A program made the position numbers and the translations under genes. A stretch of DNA of 64,000 bases from Rhizobium grahamii CCGE 502. Lineage in GTDB: Bacteria > Pseudomonadota > Alphaproteobacteria > Rhizobiales > Rhizobiaceae. The stretch spans positions 1 to 64,000 of the forward strand of contig NZ_AEYE02000038.1 of NCBI RefSeq assembly GCF_000298315.2, given 5' to 3'. The notes beneath the pieces were generated by a model that did no database searches, was not told the DNA's origin, and worked only from the letters and a program-made list of their open reading frames with translations. Positions 47,779 to 58,254 of the stretch are shown here, one piece after another. Positions within the stretch are counted from its first letter, which is position 1. Each line of letters starts with the position of its first letter.

Positions 47779-47928
47779 TCACGGAGCATCGTCATCATCG
47801 GCCAATATACGACATGAAGCACCCTCCAAATCATCGTACTGCCCGCTCTTCAGCGACCACCAAAATGCTTGCAGGCTAAGCGCACCCATAAACAATGCGA
47901 GCGGAATAAGATAGATCAGTATGCTCAT
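47779..47928 (-). CDS. fixS: FixS, cbb3 oxidase maturation protein
   Basis: This 49-residue protein has a single membrane span at the N-terminus (MSILIYLIPLALFMGAL), then FWWSLKSGQYDDLEGASCRI and an acidic DDDD tail. This is the FixS/CcoS pattern. It follows fixI by 29 nt and ends the fixGHIS operon. It is needed to insert cofactors in the cbb3 oxidase. Confidence 0.93.
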   Translation of the reverse strand: MSILIYLIPLALFMGALSLQAFWWSLKSGQYDDLEGASCRILADDDDAP

Positions 47929-47957
47929 GGTAGCGAGGAAACCTCGACTTCAAGTGT

Positions 47958-50201
47958 TCATTTTCCTGGCCGTTTCCAGCCGTTGAGCCGCAGCGCATTG
48001 GTCACGACAATGAGCGAAGACGTTGACATCGCCACGGCAGCGATGAGAGGCGTTGCATAGCCAGCGATAGCGACCGGGACGGCCAATACATTGTAGCCGA
48101 TGGCAAGCGCGAAGTTCTGGCGGATCAAAGCGGCCGTTCTACGAGCGATCAGGATGGCTTCGGGAACAGCGTCGAGGCAGTCGCTCAGGAAGACGAGGTC
48201 TGCCGCCTGCCGGCCAATGTCGGAGGCGGTCGCGGGAGCCATAGACACATGCGCTGCCGCCAGCGCGGGCGCGTCGTTGATGCCGTCGCCAATCATCATC
48301 ACCTTGCTGCCCGCTTCGCTTAAACGGGCGCATTCTTCCACTTTCTGCTTCGGATTCAATTCCGCAATTGACCGGTCCACATGCAATGCCCGTGCCGTCG
48401 CTTCGACGACGGCTTTCCGATCGCCCGAAAAGATCATCGTTTGCAGCCCCGCACGACCGAGGTCCCGAATGGCGCCAGCCGCTCCCGGTCGAAGCGTGTC
48501 TTCAAAGTAGAAGCGGGAAAGTATGATGCCGTTCCTCGACAGCACAACCTCGGAAAGCGAACCACTCAATTTTTTTTCGCGGGTCGGATTGGAACAAGCA
48601 AACTCGATCTTGCCTAGACGATACAGGCCGTCGGCGGTATCGACCCACAGGCCTGCGCCCGCAACCTCGACAACGCTGTCAAACCGGCGCGCGTTGCTAC
48701 CGGCGCTACTCAGCAATGCCTGAGAGAGCGGATGGCGCGAATGCGCCGCAAGACCGGCTGCGATCGCCGTTTCCTCTGGTCCTGCATCCACCACCTCAAG
48801 GAGACGTGGCCGGCCAAATGTCAACGTGCCGGTCTTATCGAACGCGACAGCATCGACTTCCGCGAGGCGTTCTAAAGCGGAACCGTCCTTGATCACGATG
48901 CCGCGGCGAAACAGGTTCCCTGCGGCAACGATCTGCACGACTGGCACAGCAAGGCCAAGCGCGCAGGGGCAGGTAATGATTAGCACCGCGACCGCGATAA
49001 GCATGGCGAGCTTCCAATCCCCGCCAAAAAATCCCCAGGCAAGAAAGGAAACCAGCGCGATCAAATGAACCACCGGAGCATAAAGACCGGCGGCGCGGTC
49101 GGCTATCCTGCGATGGCGCGCCTTTCCCCCTTCTGCCGCCTCCATAAGATTAATGATCTCTGCAAGTAGCGAATTTTCCGCCGTCTTCGTGGCGCGAATA
49201 GTCAGCGAAGCCATGAGGTTCATCGCACCCGATCTCACCTCCGTGCCGTCCGCAACGGCGACCGGGGTACTTTCTCCGGTGACGATGGAAAGGTCCATCT
49301 CGCTCGCGCCGGCGGTCACGACACCATCGATCGGGCAACGTTCGCCCGCAACGATGAAGATGTTGTCACCAATGCCGATATCCTCTACGGCGGTGTAGCG
49401 CTTGCTGCCATCGGCGGCTATTACGCGGGCGCCGCGCGGCGCAAGTCTTGCCAGATTATTGACGGCAGCTCGCGCCTTTTCCCGCATGATGTGGTCGAGC
49501 GTGCGGCCGATGAGCAGGAAGAACAACAGCGACACGGAGGCGTCAAACCAGGTGTGCTCGCCGTGGTGGATAGCCTCCCAAAGCGATACGGCATAGGATA
49601 GAATGACCGCGAGCGAGATTGGCACGTCCATGTTGGTGCGCCCGTGCTTCAAGCCGTCCCAGGCGGACTGGAAAAAGAAACGTCCGGCGTAGGCAAGCGC
49701 CGGGGCGGCGATCGCCGCCGAGATCCAGTGGAACAGGTCGCGGGTCGCCGCTTCCGCGCCGGACCAGACAGATATGGACAGCAGCATGATGTTTGCGGCT
49801 GCAAAGCCCGAGACAGCGACAGCCTTCAACAGTTGGTCGCGCTGGGTATCGGTCTGGTCCAATGCCGAAGTGGGAGTAAAGACATATACGCGATAGCCTT
49901 CGGCCATAATCGCCGACAGGATACCTGTTGGATCGACGACGACATCCCCCTGTCGCTCGACATAGGTGCAGCTGACCCGCCGGGCCGTCAGGTTGACCCG
50001 CGCGCTTTTCACGTAGGGAAGTTTGCACAAAGCCCGCTCAATCGTCGAAATGCAGACTGCGCAGCGCACGTCTGGGACACTGAGGACCAATTGACGCAAT
50101 CCGTTTGCAAGCGGGTGGCTGGCCAGCGCGATCTCCTCGGCACTAAGCGAATGGCTGCCCAAGGCCATGATGACTTCCGCATCCATGGTACAGCACGTCA
50201 T
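47958..50201 (-). CDS. fixI: FixI, copper-transporting P1B-type ATPase
   Basis: This 747-residue ATPase has a metal-binding domain with CAVC near residue 47, the membrane CPC motif in IITCPCALGLAVP, the phosphorylation motif AFDKTGTLTFG and the hinge IGDGINDAPALA. It exports or delivers Cu for the CuB centre of FixN. The ATG at 50201 overlaps the fixH stop as ATGA. Confidence 0.95.
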   Translation of the reverse strand: MTCCTMDAEVIMALGSHSLSAEEIALASHPLANGLRQLVLSVPDVRCAVCISTIERALCKLPYVKSARVNLTARRVSCTYVERQGDVVVDPTGILSAIMAEGYRVYVFTPTSALDQTDTQRDQLLKAVAVSGFAAANIMLLSISVWSGAEAATRDLFHWISAAIAAPALAYAGRFFFQSAWDGLKHGRTNMDVPISLAVILSYAVSLWEAIHHGEHTWFDASVSLLFFLLIGRTLDHIMREKARAAVNNLARLAPRGARVIAADGSKRYTAVEDIGIGDNIFIVAGERCPIDGVVTAGASEMDLSIVTGESTPVAVADGTEVRSGAMNLMASLTIRATKTAENSLLAEIINLMEAAEGGKARHRRIADRAAGLYAPVVHLIALVSFLAWGFFGGDWKLAMLIAVAVLIITCPCALGLAVPVVQIVAAGNLFRRGIVIKDGSALERLAEVDAVAFDKTGTLTFGRPRLLEVVDAGPEETAIAAGLAAHSRHPLSQALLSSAGSNARRFDSVVEVAGAGLWVDTADGLYRLGKIEFACSNPTREKKLSGSLSEVVLSRNGIILSRFYFEDTLRPGAAGAIRDLGRAGLQTMIFSGDRKAVVEATARALHVDRSIAELNPKQKVEECARLSEAGSKVMMIGDGINDAPALAAAHVSMAPATASDIGRQAADLVFLSDCLDAVPEAILIARRTAALIRQNFALAIGYNVLAVPVAIAGYATPLIAAVAMSTSSLIVVTNALRLNGWKRPGK

Positions 50202-50692
50202 AGCCCGAAATCCGCCATATCGATGCGCACGGCTTCATGCATCACCGTGACATCCTTGTTCCGTGAGATAATTTCAACGATCCAGTCGCCTGATCGAACG
50301 TGATGTTCCACTTCGAACCGGCCTTCGCTCTTCTTCGTGAGTGCGAGCTGGAAATCCTCGCGGTCGCCGACCGGCCTCCTGAACGTCAACGTCACATCCT
50401 GGACCGTTGCCGGCGACCCGTCGCGATTTTTAACATCGTAATGGATGCCGTCACGGCTGAGAGAGAGGTTTCCCGAAATGCCGGTGGCAGCCATTGCGCG
50501 CATCGCCGCGGCTTTACTGTTGAATTCCTGGCTTGCCACGTAGGTATCTTCAACCACAAGGCCGCTCCATCTCCTAGACGCGAATGTTGCCATCACAGCG
50601 TTCACTCCAATCACCACGGCGAAGAATGAGGCCATGGCGATCAGCATATGATGGCCGGTAAAGGTGCGATGAACGGCGCCTTGGTTCCTCAT
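50198..50692 (-). CDS. fixH: FixH, cbb3 oxidase assembly protein
   Basis: This 164-residue protein has an N-terminal membrane anchor (HHMLIAMASFFAVVIGVNAVM, residues 14-34) and a periplasmic domain with TYVASQEFNSKA and HYDVKNRDGSPA. It is coupled by 4-nt overlaps to both fixG and fixI and is required for oxidase assembly. Confidence 0.93.
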   Translation of the reverse strand: MRNQGAVHRTFTGHHMLIAMASFFAVVIGVNAVMATFASRRWSGLVVEDTYVASQEFNSKAAAMRAMAATGISGNLSLSRDGIHYDVKNRDGSPATVQDVTLTFRRPVGDREDFQLALTKKSEGRFEVEHHVRSGDWIVEIISRNKDVTVMHEAVRIDMADFGL

Positions 50693-52263
50693 TTTGGTGC
50701 TCCCGGCGTGTTGAAGGCGGCGTGGTAGGTTGCCTGATCCGAATGATTTCCATCCTCTATGACAAATCGGAATTCGCTGAAGGTGGCATCCTTGGCTTGT
50801 CGCGTTACGAACACTTTGAACGTGGTGGCCGCATCCGGGTCCGCTTCAATCCTGAAGCGCCGGCCCTCCGCGGTGGAGAGCTCTGGGATTTTCATCGTTG
50901 CGCCATCGAGGCCCTCGAGCCGGATATCGATCTTCCTCGGTATCGGCACCATGTTGAGCACGCGAAGCGTATATCCGTTACGGATCGAGCCATCCGACTC
51001 CAGCACATATTGTGGATTCCGGTCGTGAACCACGTTCAGTCTCAGCCGCTCCCGGAGCGCCAAATGCACGAGCAGGGTTATTCCGATCGACGCCCAAATC
51101 GCCGCATAAAAAAGGACACGCGGCCTGAAGATCGCCCAGCAGTTGAAGTGCCGGATCCCCTCAACAAAGCTTCCGTCAGCGTGTCGGATGAGATTCGGCT
51201 GCACGGCGTTCTTTCCGCCATCGGTCGCAAGAATGACGTTGCCCGCATACTCACTCAGTGTCGCATAGGAGACCAGGGCACGCTGCTTACCGAGCTTGTC
51301 CATCACACTATTGCAGGCATCGATGCACAAGGCGCAAGTTATGCACTCCATCTGCTGGCCATTGCGGATGTCGATTCCCATGGGACAGACCGCAACGCAG
51401 GCACTGCAGTCTACGCAATCGCCGATCAGTCGCCCCGATGCCTGGGCCTTCTTAGCATGGCGCGAACGAGGCTCTCCGCGCCAGTCGTTATAGGTGACGA
51501 CAAGGGAGTTTTCATCGAGCATAGCGCCCTGTATGCGCGGCCAAGGACACATGAAGGTGCAGACCTGTTCCCTCATCAGACCGCCGAGAACGTAGGTGGC
51601 CGAGGCGAGAACGGCGAGGGTTGCGTAGGCAACGGCTGGCGCTTCGCCTTTGAACAGGGCGGAAGCCAGGGAGTGCGCGTCCGCGAAATAGAAGATCCAC
51701 GCGCCACCTGTAGCAGCGCCTATCAGGAGCCATATGAAATGTTTGGCAACCCGCTTCGCGATCTTGTCCATTGTCCAGGGCGCTGCGTCGAGTTTGATGC
51801 GCGCATGACGATCGCCTTCGATCGCATGCTCCACGGCAAGCATTAGATCGACCCAGACGGTCTGCGGACAGGCGTATCCACACCATGCTCTTCCCACCGC
51901 AGATGTCACCAGCAAGAGGCCGAAGCAAGCCATGAGCAATAGACCGGCGACATAGTAGAATTCCTGTGGCCAGATCTCGATGAAAAAGAAGAAGAAGCGG
52001 CGGGACGCCAGATCGACGAGAATTGCCTGATCCGGAGCATAGGGCCCGCGGTACCAACGGATCCACGGTGAAATGTAATAAACACCAAGCGTGATGATTA
52101 TGACGATCCATTTGAACCGTCTGAACGGACCCTTCGCCCGCTTCGGAAACACCTTCTTTCGCGCCGCATAAAGTGGCTGACGCCTGCGCCGGGTGCTGAC
52201 CTTTTCGACGTCGAACGGTTCGACGCGATCGTCAGGTGGGCCGGGAGCAACGTCGAGGTTCAT
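50689..52263 (-). CDS. fixG: FixG, membrane-bound ferredoxin-like oxidoreductase (CcoG)
   Basis: This 524-residue protein has several membrane helices and cytoplasmic 2[4Fe-4S] motifs CVDCSACVAVCPMGID and CITCALCIDACN. It has a CGYACPQTVW element and a C-terminal Ig-like domain. CcoG proteins reduce Cu(II) for cbb3 assembly. It is the first gene of fixGHIS; a FixK box is about 55 nt upstream. Confidence 0.95.
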   Translation of the reverse strand: MNLDVAPGPPDDRVEPFDVEKVSTRRRRQPLYAARKKVFPKRAKGPFRRFKWIVIIITLGVYYISPWIRWYRGPYAPDQAILVDLASRRFFFFFIEIWPQEFYYVAGLLLMACFGLLLVTSAVGRAWCGYACPQTVWVDLMLAVEHAIEGDRHARIKLDAAPWTMDKIAKRVAKHFIWLLIGAATGGAWIFYFADAHSLASALFKGEAPAVAYATLAVLASATYVLGGLMREQVCTFMCPWPRIQGAMLDENSLVVTYNDWRGEPRSRHAKKAQASGRLIGDCVDCSACVAVCPMGIDIRNGQQMECITCALCIDACNSVMDKLGKQRALVSYATLSEYAGNVILATDGGKNAVQPNLIRHADGSFVEGIRHFNCWAIFRPRVLFYAAIWASIGITLLVHLALRERLRLNVVHDRNPQYVLESDGSIRNGYTLRVLNMVPIPRKIDIRLEGLDGATMKIPELSTAEGRRFRIEADPDAATTFKVFVTRQAKDATFSEFRFVIEDGNHSDQATYHAAFNTPGAPK

Positions 52264-52316
52264 CGCTTACTATCCTATTGATGATCCTCATCTCGCATTC
52301 GACGAGCCGAGCGTTC

Positions 52317-52330
52317 TTGACGTAAATCAA
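52317..52330 (-). promoter_or_regulatory. FixK box upstream of fixG
   Basis: TTGACGTAAATCAA matches the palindromic FixK box with one mismatch, 54 nt upstream of the fixG ATG. Confidence 0.85.
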
Positions 52331-52365
52331 GGAGAGCCGAACAGCCGTCGGCTCAACCCGAGAAA

Positions 52366-52394
52366 GAGCCACGCTCCCGACGGGAGCGTGGCTC
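52366..52394 (-). terminator. 14-bp perfect stem-loop between fixP and fixG
   Basis: GAGCCACGCTCCCG and its exact complement flank a single base, giving a very stable hairpin downstream of fixNOQP and upstream of the fixG FixK box. The bases after it on the minus strand begin TTTCTC, so it may terminate the fixNOQP transcript. Confidence 0.6.
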
Positions 52395-52509
52395 GGAAGA
52401 ACTACGGTGAGAAACCGCAGGGACGTCTTCCAGCCGCGGATAATATCGTCTTGTGATCTGCGGTCTTTAATCGAAATCAAATTCGCGATGAAACTTTCTA
52501 AAGCGCATC

Positions 52510-52682
52510 CAATTTAATCGGGCTTTGGCTGCCGAAAACTGGTTGTCATGCCGTGCGTTCGCGATCCAGGCATCGCCGACGAAACCTGATCCCGCATCGC
52601 TTCGCCGCAAAGCGCGCCGACATCCCATCTTGGGCAGCAGCCAAACGCGGCTGCGAAGATCGTCACTCAGTGCTCGTGCCAT
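52510..52682 (-). pseudogene. IS630-type transposase N-terminal fragment
   Basis: The start MARALSDDLRSRV is the usual first residues of IS630 orfA proteins; the following DGMSARFAAK piece is in another frame. Only about 55 codons remain. It fills the fixP-fixG interval. Confidence 0.65.
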
Positions 52683-52897
52683 CCATACCTCCGGATTCGA
52701 AGGCAGGGAATTATCAAGCACGCCAGATGTCACCAGGTCCGCGTTCAACGGACGCGCTCTAGCTTTTCGCGGTGGCCTTCTTGCCCCGCCAAAGGCAACT
52801 GCGTTGCTTGATCGCAAATGCGTTGGCGATCAACCGCACGGCGTCAAACATAGGAGGTGTAGAGGATTGTGATATGGTTGACTGTTCTTCTTTCTTC

Positions 52898-53770
52898 CTA
52901 TTTCCCCCCGCCCAGCGAATGAACAAACACTGTGACTTCCTTTACCACGGTGTCGCCCAACCGGGCCGACCACGCCGGCATGACGCCGTGCTTAGGCGCA
53001 GTTACCTGGCGGATGATCGCCTCCTCCCCTCGCCCTTTGAGCCAGATGCCGTCGACGAGATTCGGTGCACCCATCTCCTGCTTGCCCTTTTTATCTTCAC
53101 CGTGACAGACGGCGCAATTGTCGATGAAAACCTGCTTTCCAGCTTCCGCCAATGCCGGATTGGAAGGTGTGTTAGTCAGTCCCCACACATAAGCGGCAAC
53201 CTGGCGTATCTGCGGGCGTTCGAGCACGTCACTGAAAGCGGACATCTCCGACACGCGCGTCTCTGGATCTTCGTCAAAGCGGATGCCGTGAGCGATAGTC
53301 TGTTGAATGGCCGTAAGATCGCCGCCCCAGAGCCAATCATCGTCGTTCAGGTTAGGAAAACCCAACCCACCTGTCGCACCCGAACCATGGCACGGGGCGC
53401 AGTTGACTTTGAAGGCAGACGCACCGCCTGCGATGGCTAACTCGCGCAGGGACGGATCCGCGTCGATTTCCACTACGGTCTTTGCGGCGATCTGCTGCTC
53501 GAACTGCGTCTGAACAGTCCTCGCCAGTCGCACTTGCTGCTGCAGCTCCGCGCGGCTGGAGAAGCCGAGCAAGCCCTTAGTAGTTTCTTTGATCATCGGT
53601 ATCGACGGGTACGCGAATGCATAACCGATCGCCCACAGAATGGTGGCATAAAATGTGAAGATCCACCAACGCGGCATGGGATTGTTGAGTTCTCGAATTC
53701 CGTCCCATTCGTGACCCGTCGTCTCGACGCCGCTGATGTCGTCAACGTGTTTTTCCGGCATCTCATTCAT
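52898..53770 (-). CDS. fixP: FixP, diheme c-type subunit of cbb3 oxidase
   Basis: This 290-residue protein has one membrane helix (WWIFTFYATILWAIGYAFAYP) and two heme c sites, NCAPCHGSG and NCAVCHGED. It feeds electrons to FixO/FixN. It overlaps fixQ by 8 nt. Confidence 0.96.
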   Translation of the reverse strand: MNEMPEKHVDDISGVETTGHEWDGIRELNNPMPRWWIFTFYATILWAIGYAFAYPSIPMIKETTKGLLGFSSRAELQQQVRLARTVQTQFEQQIAAKTVVEIDADPSLRELAIAGGASAFKVNCAPCHGSGATGGLGFPNLNDDDWLWGGDLTAIQQTIAHGIRFDEDPETRVSEMSAFSDVLERPQIRQVAAYVWGLTNTPSNPALAEAGKQVFIDNCAVCHGEDKKGKQEMGAPNLVDGIWLKGRGEEAIIRQVTAPKHGVMPAWSARLGDTVVKEVTVFVHSLGGGK

Positions 53771-53915
53771 CCTTCAGCGGTATGATCGCGGTGTCGTCGG
53801 CGATCTGTTTGCTGCCGGGACGGAGGGTGAAAGAGAGCGCGCCCACAAAGAACACCGCCATCGCCAGAAGTCCCCAACTGTCGGCGAAGTGCCGCATTGC
53901 GTTGTAAGTTTCCAT
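53763..53915 (-). CDS. fixQ: FixQ, small cbb3 oxidase subunit
   Basis: This 50-residue protein starts METYNAMRHFADSWGLLAMA and continues with a single membrane span, then RPGSKQIADDTAIIPLKDE. This is the CcoQ pattern. It lies between fixO and fixP and stabilises the complex. Confidence 0.93.
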   Translation of the reverse strand: METYNAMRHFADSWGLLAMAVFFVGALSFTLRPGSKQIADDTAIIPLKDE

Positions 53916-53923
53916 AGTGACCC

Positions 53924-54655
53924 TCATCGATATCCCGTCGCGTCGTCGTACGTCGAAAAATCAACCAGAGTGCCGAGCATCTGGAGGTACGAGACCAATG
54001 CATCCATCTCCGTCAGTCTTGAGGGTTCGCCGTCGAAGTTACCCACCTTTGCTTCCGGGTAGCGGGCAAGCAAACCGGCCGTGTTGGCGTTTGGAACGGC
54101 CTGGGCGCGCATGTCGGCTTCGGCGTGCGCCAGCATGTCGTCGGTATAGGGCACACCCACGTCTTCGTTGGCCTTCAGATCCATGCCGATGTTCTTAACT
54201 GTCACCTCCCTTTCTTTGAGGAAGGCGTAGCTTGGCATGATCGATTCCGGGACGACGGCGCGCGGATCGGTCAGATGCTGCACATGCCATTCGTTCGAAT
54301 AGCGACCCCCCACCCTGGCGAGGTCAGGCCCCGTGCGCTTCGAACCCCATTGGAATGGATGATCATACATCGATTCAGCCGCGAGCGAGTAGTGGCCGTA
54401 GCGCTCAACCTCGTCGCGAAATGGCCGGATCATTTGGCTGTGGCAGAGATAGCATCCTTCGCGGATATAGATGTTTCGTCCGGCGAGCTCGAGCGGCGTA
54501 TAGGGGCGCATGCCCTCCACTTTCTCGATCGTGTTCTGGAGATAGAACAGCGGCGCGATCTCAACGATGCCGCCAATACTCACAACCAGGAGGGACCCAA
54601 CGAGGAGCAGCGTGGCATTTTTCTCAAGGATCTGATGTTTTTCCAGGATGGACAT
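53924..54655 (-). CDS. fixO: FixO, monoheme c-type subunit of cbb3 oxidase
   Basis: This 243-residue protein has an N-terminal membrane anchor ([18 protein letters not shown]) and one heme c motif [17 protein letters not shown] 54655 gives the usual [14 protein letters not shown] start; ATG 54670 (MRQNKMSI) overlapping the fixN stop as ATGA is also possible. Confidence 0.95.
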   Translation of the reverse strand: MSILEKHQILEKNATLLLVGSLLVVSIGGIVEIAPLFYLQNTIEKVEGMRPYTPLELAGRNIYIREGCYLCHSQMIRPFRDEVERYGHYSLAAESMYDHPFQWGSKRTGPDLARVGGRYSNEWHVQHLTDPRAVVPESIMPSYAFLKEREVTVKNIGMDLKANEDVGVPYTDDMLAHAEADMRAQAVPNANTAGLLARYPEAKVGNFDGEPSRLTEMDALVSYLQMLGTLVDFSTYDDATGYR

Positions 54656-54666
54656 CTTGTTTTGCC

Positions 54667-56277
54667 TCATTCGCCGGCGTGGGCGCTGAACGCTCCGGGG
54701 ATGACGGCTTCTTCGCGCCGGTTTCCGCGGATGGTCATGGCGACGTTGAAAGCCATGACCACGGCGCCGGCCAGATAGAGGCCACCGCCGAGCGCCCGCA
54801 GGAGGTAGTAAGGGAACATCGCTGCGACAGTTTCCGCGAACGAATAGACCAGGAAGCCTTGAGTATTGTACTCGCGCCACATGAGACCCTGCTGGATACC
54901 GGCGACCCACAGAACGGCGGCGTAGATGGCGATGCCGAGGGTGGCGAGCCAGAAGTGCCAGTTGACCATGCGAAGGCTGTAAAGTCGCTCGCGACCCCAG
55001 AGCTTCGGCGTCAGATAGTAGATCGCACCGAAAGTGATCATGCCGACCCAGCCAAGCGCCCCGGAATGAACATGGCCAATCGTCCATTCCGTGTAGTGAC
55101 TGAGGGAATTGACTGTCTTAACCGCCATCATCGGACCCTCGAAGGTCGACATCCCATAAAAGGCGATTGCCATGATCATCATGCGGATGATCGGGTCTGT
55201 GCGGATCTTGTCCCATGCGCCCGATAAAGTCATTATACCGTTGATCATGCCGCCCCATGAAGGCATCCAGAGCATGACCGAAAACACCATGCCGAGCGTC
55301 TGCGCCCAATCCGGCAGCGCCGTATAGTGCAGGTGATGCGGCCCAGCCCAGATATACATGAAGATCAGGGCCCAGAAGTGGATGATCGACAGGCGGTAGG
55401 AATAGACCGGACGGTTGGCCTGCTTCGGCACGAAATAATACATCATGCCCAGGAAGCCGGAAGTTAGGAAGAAGCCAACCGCGTTATGGCCGTACCACCA
55501 CTGGGTTAGAGCGTCCTGCACGCCCGAAAAAAGCGAATAGCTCTTCGAACCGAGGAAAGAGACCGGCACCGCCAGATTGTTTACGACGTGCAACATAGCG
55601 ATCGTGACGATGAAGCTCAGATAGAACCAGTTCGCAACGTAGATATGCGGTTCGTTGCGTTTCAGGATCGTTCCGAGGAATGCAACGAGATAGGCGACCC
55701 AGACGATCGTCAGCCAGATGTCGACATACCATTCTGGCTCCGCATATTCTCGTCCCTCAGTGATCCCAAGGAGGTAACCGGTCGCGGCCATGACAATGAA
55801 GAGCTGGTAGCCCCAAAATACGAACCAGCCGAGGTTGCCGCCGAAGAGGCGGACCCGACAGGTGCGCTGCACGACGTAGAAGGAAGTCATTATTAAAGCA
55901 TTGCCGCCAAACGCGAAAATGACGGCGGAGGTATGAACGGGGCGGAGCCGACCAAAGTTAAAATGTGGCGCGATATTCAAACCAGGAAAGGCCAGTTGGA
56001 GGGCGATGACGACACCCACCAGGAAGCCGATCACACCCCAAAAGACGGTGGCGATCAATCCATACCGGATAACCTCGTCAAAATAGGCCCCCGATCCGGC
56101 CTTGGCGCGAGCTCCACTTGGCGAATCAACCCGCAGCAGCAGCACCGTGCCCGCCAGGAGGCAGAAGAACAGGACCCCCATGTGGGCCGCAAAAAGCTGA
56201 TCATGAGCGGCCCCGGCACCAACCAGTGCCAAGAAAGCGCCGACCGCAACCAACACGGTTTCAGCGGGGTAATTCAT
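54667..56277 (-). CDS. fixN: FixN, catalytic subunit I of cbb3 oxidase
   Basis: This 536-residue heme-copper oxidase subunit has about 12 membrane helices. Heme/Cu ligands are seen in [17 protein letters not shown], the [11 protein letters not shown] segment, [17 protein letters not shown] and [15 protein letters not shown]. It is the high-affinity terminal oxidase of bacteroids. I start at [15 protein letters not shown]. Confidence 0.97.
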   Translation of the reverse strand: MNYPAETVLVAVGAFLALVGAGAAHDQLFAAHMGVLFFCLLAGTVLLLRVDSPSGARAKAGSGAYFDEVIRYGLIATVFWGVIGFLVGVVIALQLAFPGLNIAPHFNFGRLRPVHTSAVIFAFGGNALIMTSFYVVQRTCRVRLFGGNLGWFVFWGYQLFIVMAATGYLLGITEGREYAEPEWYVDIWLTIVWVAYLVAFLGTILKRNEPHIYVANWFYLSFIVTIAMLHVVNNLAVPVSFLGSKSYSLFSGVQDALTQWWYGHNAVGFFLTSGFLGMMYYFVPKQANRPVYSYRLSIIHFWALIFMYIWAGPHHLHYTALPDWAQTLGMVFSVMLWMPSWGGMINGIMTLSGAWDKIRTDPIIRMMIMAIAFYGMSTFEGPMMAVKTVNSLSHYTEWTIGHVHSGALGWVGMITFGAIYYLTPKLWGRERLYSLRMVNWHFWLATLGIAIYAAVLWVAGIQQGLMWREYNTQGFLVYSFAETVAAMFPYYLLRALGGGLYLAGAVVMAFNVAMTIRGNRREEAVIPGAFSAHAGE

Positions 56278-56370
56278 GTCATGGCCTCCAAGCCGCAGAT
56301 GACTGCGCCATGGACAGCCGTCTTTCTTGCCGCTTTGGGGAACAGTTCCCACGAGAAGGGAAACAAGTCC

Positions 56371-56384
56371 TTGATCTGTATCAA
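56371..56384 (-). promoter_or_regulatory. FixK box upstream of fixNOQP
   Basis: TTGATCTGTATCAA is a perfect palindromic FixK/FNR box, 94 nt upstream of the fixN ATG. Confidence 0.93.
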
Positions 56385-56668
56385 CGAACGCTACAGTTTT
56401 CTCGTTTTGCTGACTTGGTCAAAAGACAGTGCGCTTATCAAGCCGATGGCTGTTGCGTGAGGGTCGCCATTCCGAGCGTGCTCATCGACTATCGAGCCGG
56501 GACAGGTGGATGCGCAGGGAGACTGCGTCCGAGAGGAGAGAGTGCGAGCTTACTTGCTGTCCACCCTCAAAATATGATTCGGAATTTGCTCAATCTCAAA
56601 GAATATCTGCCGATCTCCACCTAAAGTCGGGGGCTGATGGCTATTCGGCCTCCAAACGGAGATAACAA

Positions 56669-57130
56669 ATGCGTTTTAAAATCGGTCCGATCATTGCAAC
56701 GGCAGCCTTGGCCTTTTCGGCGATGCCACTCGTGGCGGCGGATTACCAGATCCGGATGCTCAACAAAGGCCCCGACGGCGCAATGGTCTTTGAACCGGGG
56801 TTCGTGAAGATTGCACCCGGCGACAACGTCACCTTCATTCCCGTTGACAAGGGCCACAATGTCGAAACATTCGAAGACCTGATCCCCAACGGGGCGGCCG
56901 AATTCAAATCTAAAGCAAACGAAGAATATCGGGCAAAATTCGACATTCCGGGCGCCTACGTCGTGAAATGCGCGCCGCATGCAAGTATGGGAATGGTGGC
57001 CCTCATTGAAGTTGGCGATAACCCGGCCAATCTCGACGCCATTAAGACTGCTAAACTTCCAAATCTAGCGCGCAAGCGCCTTGATGCCCACCTCATGCGT
57101 GCAGATAAGAAAGGGCCGAGCGAACAATAG
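56669..57130 (+). CDS. pseudoazurin (blue copper protein)
   Basis: This 153-residue periplasmic protein has a signal peptide (residues 1-24, ending [10 protein letters not shown]) and a cupredoxin domain with type I copper ligands: His in KGHNVETFE, and Cys, His and Met in [11 protein letters not shown]. It probably carries electrons to a periplasmic reductase or to cbb3 oxidase at low oxygen. A degenerate FixK-like box (TTGCTCAATCTCAA, 56586-56599) lies 70 nt upstream. A GGAG site precedes the ATG. Confidence 0.93.
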   Translation: MRFKIGPIIATAALAFSAMPLVAADYQIRMLNKGPDGAMVFEPGFVKIAPGDNVTFIPVDKGHNVETFEDLIPNGAAEFKSKANEEYRAKFDIPGAYVVKCAPHASMGMVALIEVGDNPANLDAIKTAKLPNLARKRLDAHLMRADKKGPSEQ

Positions 57131-57947
57131 ATTGCTTGCAACAACCCTTGTAAAGTCGCAATGAGGAGCTTGAGAGCTATGTATATAGCTGACACGGCAC
57201 TGCCTCGCTCCGCACTCGCGCGCGGCCGGTTGAGTTAGAAACCGGAGGCACCAGAGTTAGAGCTTGCGGCTTCCGCTGACAAGAGATCGGTCTGACGTCG
57301 CTGAACCCTCTCGGAAACAGCTGCCCGCCTCTGTTGCGGAACTTGACAGCTGTTTTCTACCGTCGTCTTTTCGCTGTCGTCGGAATTGGTGGCTTGTAGC
57401 GGGACTTGCGCTTGTGCCGGGGAGCTTGGCCGCGTTGCAGTGTCTTGATGTCAGAGAGCATCCAATACCTCAGTTCGCAGATTAACGCATCGATGATCCC
57501 GATCGGCGTTACCTCACCGGAAGCCCCACGTCCGCAATCTCCTCCGGGTCGGGCAAGGCGCCGCCGTCACAGCTGCCATCTGCCACCATTGGCTTTGTAG
57601 TCGGCTGGTTGATATTGGCGCACATGAACTCTCCGGCGGCGGACATGTCCGGGAGCAATCAGGCAAGGCTTCTTATTCAGTAGATGCGACAATCGGTGAG
57701 GCACCATCCTTATTACCACGTCGGCCAGTGCCTGCGTAACATGTGCCATCGCTACACGGAGACTGACAGAGGGGCCATTATTGGGTATCCCGCCGATGAG
57801 GTTTCCGTGACTGCTGATCGTCCTACAAACTGGCGTTGACGATCCGCTTTGGGCAATAGGTCGTCGATCGACTGGCGGCGGTGGTTAGGCTTCTGTGGCG
57901 CATAGTTGATCGCCTCGCGCAAGCCACCTCGTCTATCGGACTCCTCC
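57131..57947. other. intergenic, no gene supported
   Basis: Only short frames without motifs or ribosome sites are seen between the pseudoazurin gene and the nod box. Remnants of mobile DNA are possible, but I cannot name any. Confidence 0.35.
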
Positions 57948-57998
57948 AACCATTTGGAGCATGGATGGATCTCATCCAAACAATCGATTTTGCCACTC
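57948..57998 (+). promoter_or_regulatory. nod box (NodD binding site)
   Basis: The segment carries the nod-box elements in order: CCAT, TGGATG, then ATCCAAACAATCGATTTTGC and CA-TC. The ATC-N-AAACAATCGATTTT core is essentially the consensus. It is oriented to the right, towards the desaturase-family gene at 58255, and a nodD gene lies 3.4 kb away. Confidence 0.88.
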
Positions 57999-58254
57999 TG
58001 CGTGAATGCCGCATAACGTGTCCCCGCAGTGTTCCCCGGGAGATTGATCACCTTTGGATGCATTGAAAAGGAAATTTGCATGACGTGGCTTTGTGCAATT
58101 CGTGCTTTGTGCGCGGATCTCGATCTGGAAGGCGACCCAATTTTATCGGGCCGCGCTGGAGATACATAACTATTGGACTAGCCCTCGTGACGAAGACTAC
58201 CGCGTAGATGAGAGTGACCCCGACTGAGGTCGGCGCATTCGCCGGAGCAAACAC

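Noticed and set aside
56401-56420. FixK box TTGCTGACTTGGTCAA before the pseudoazurin gene
   Set aside because: The spacing between half sites is two bases too long.
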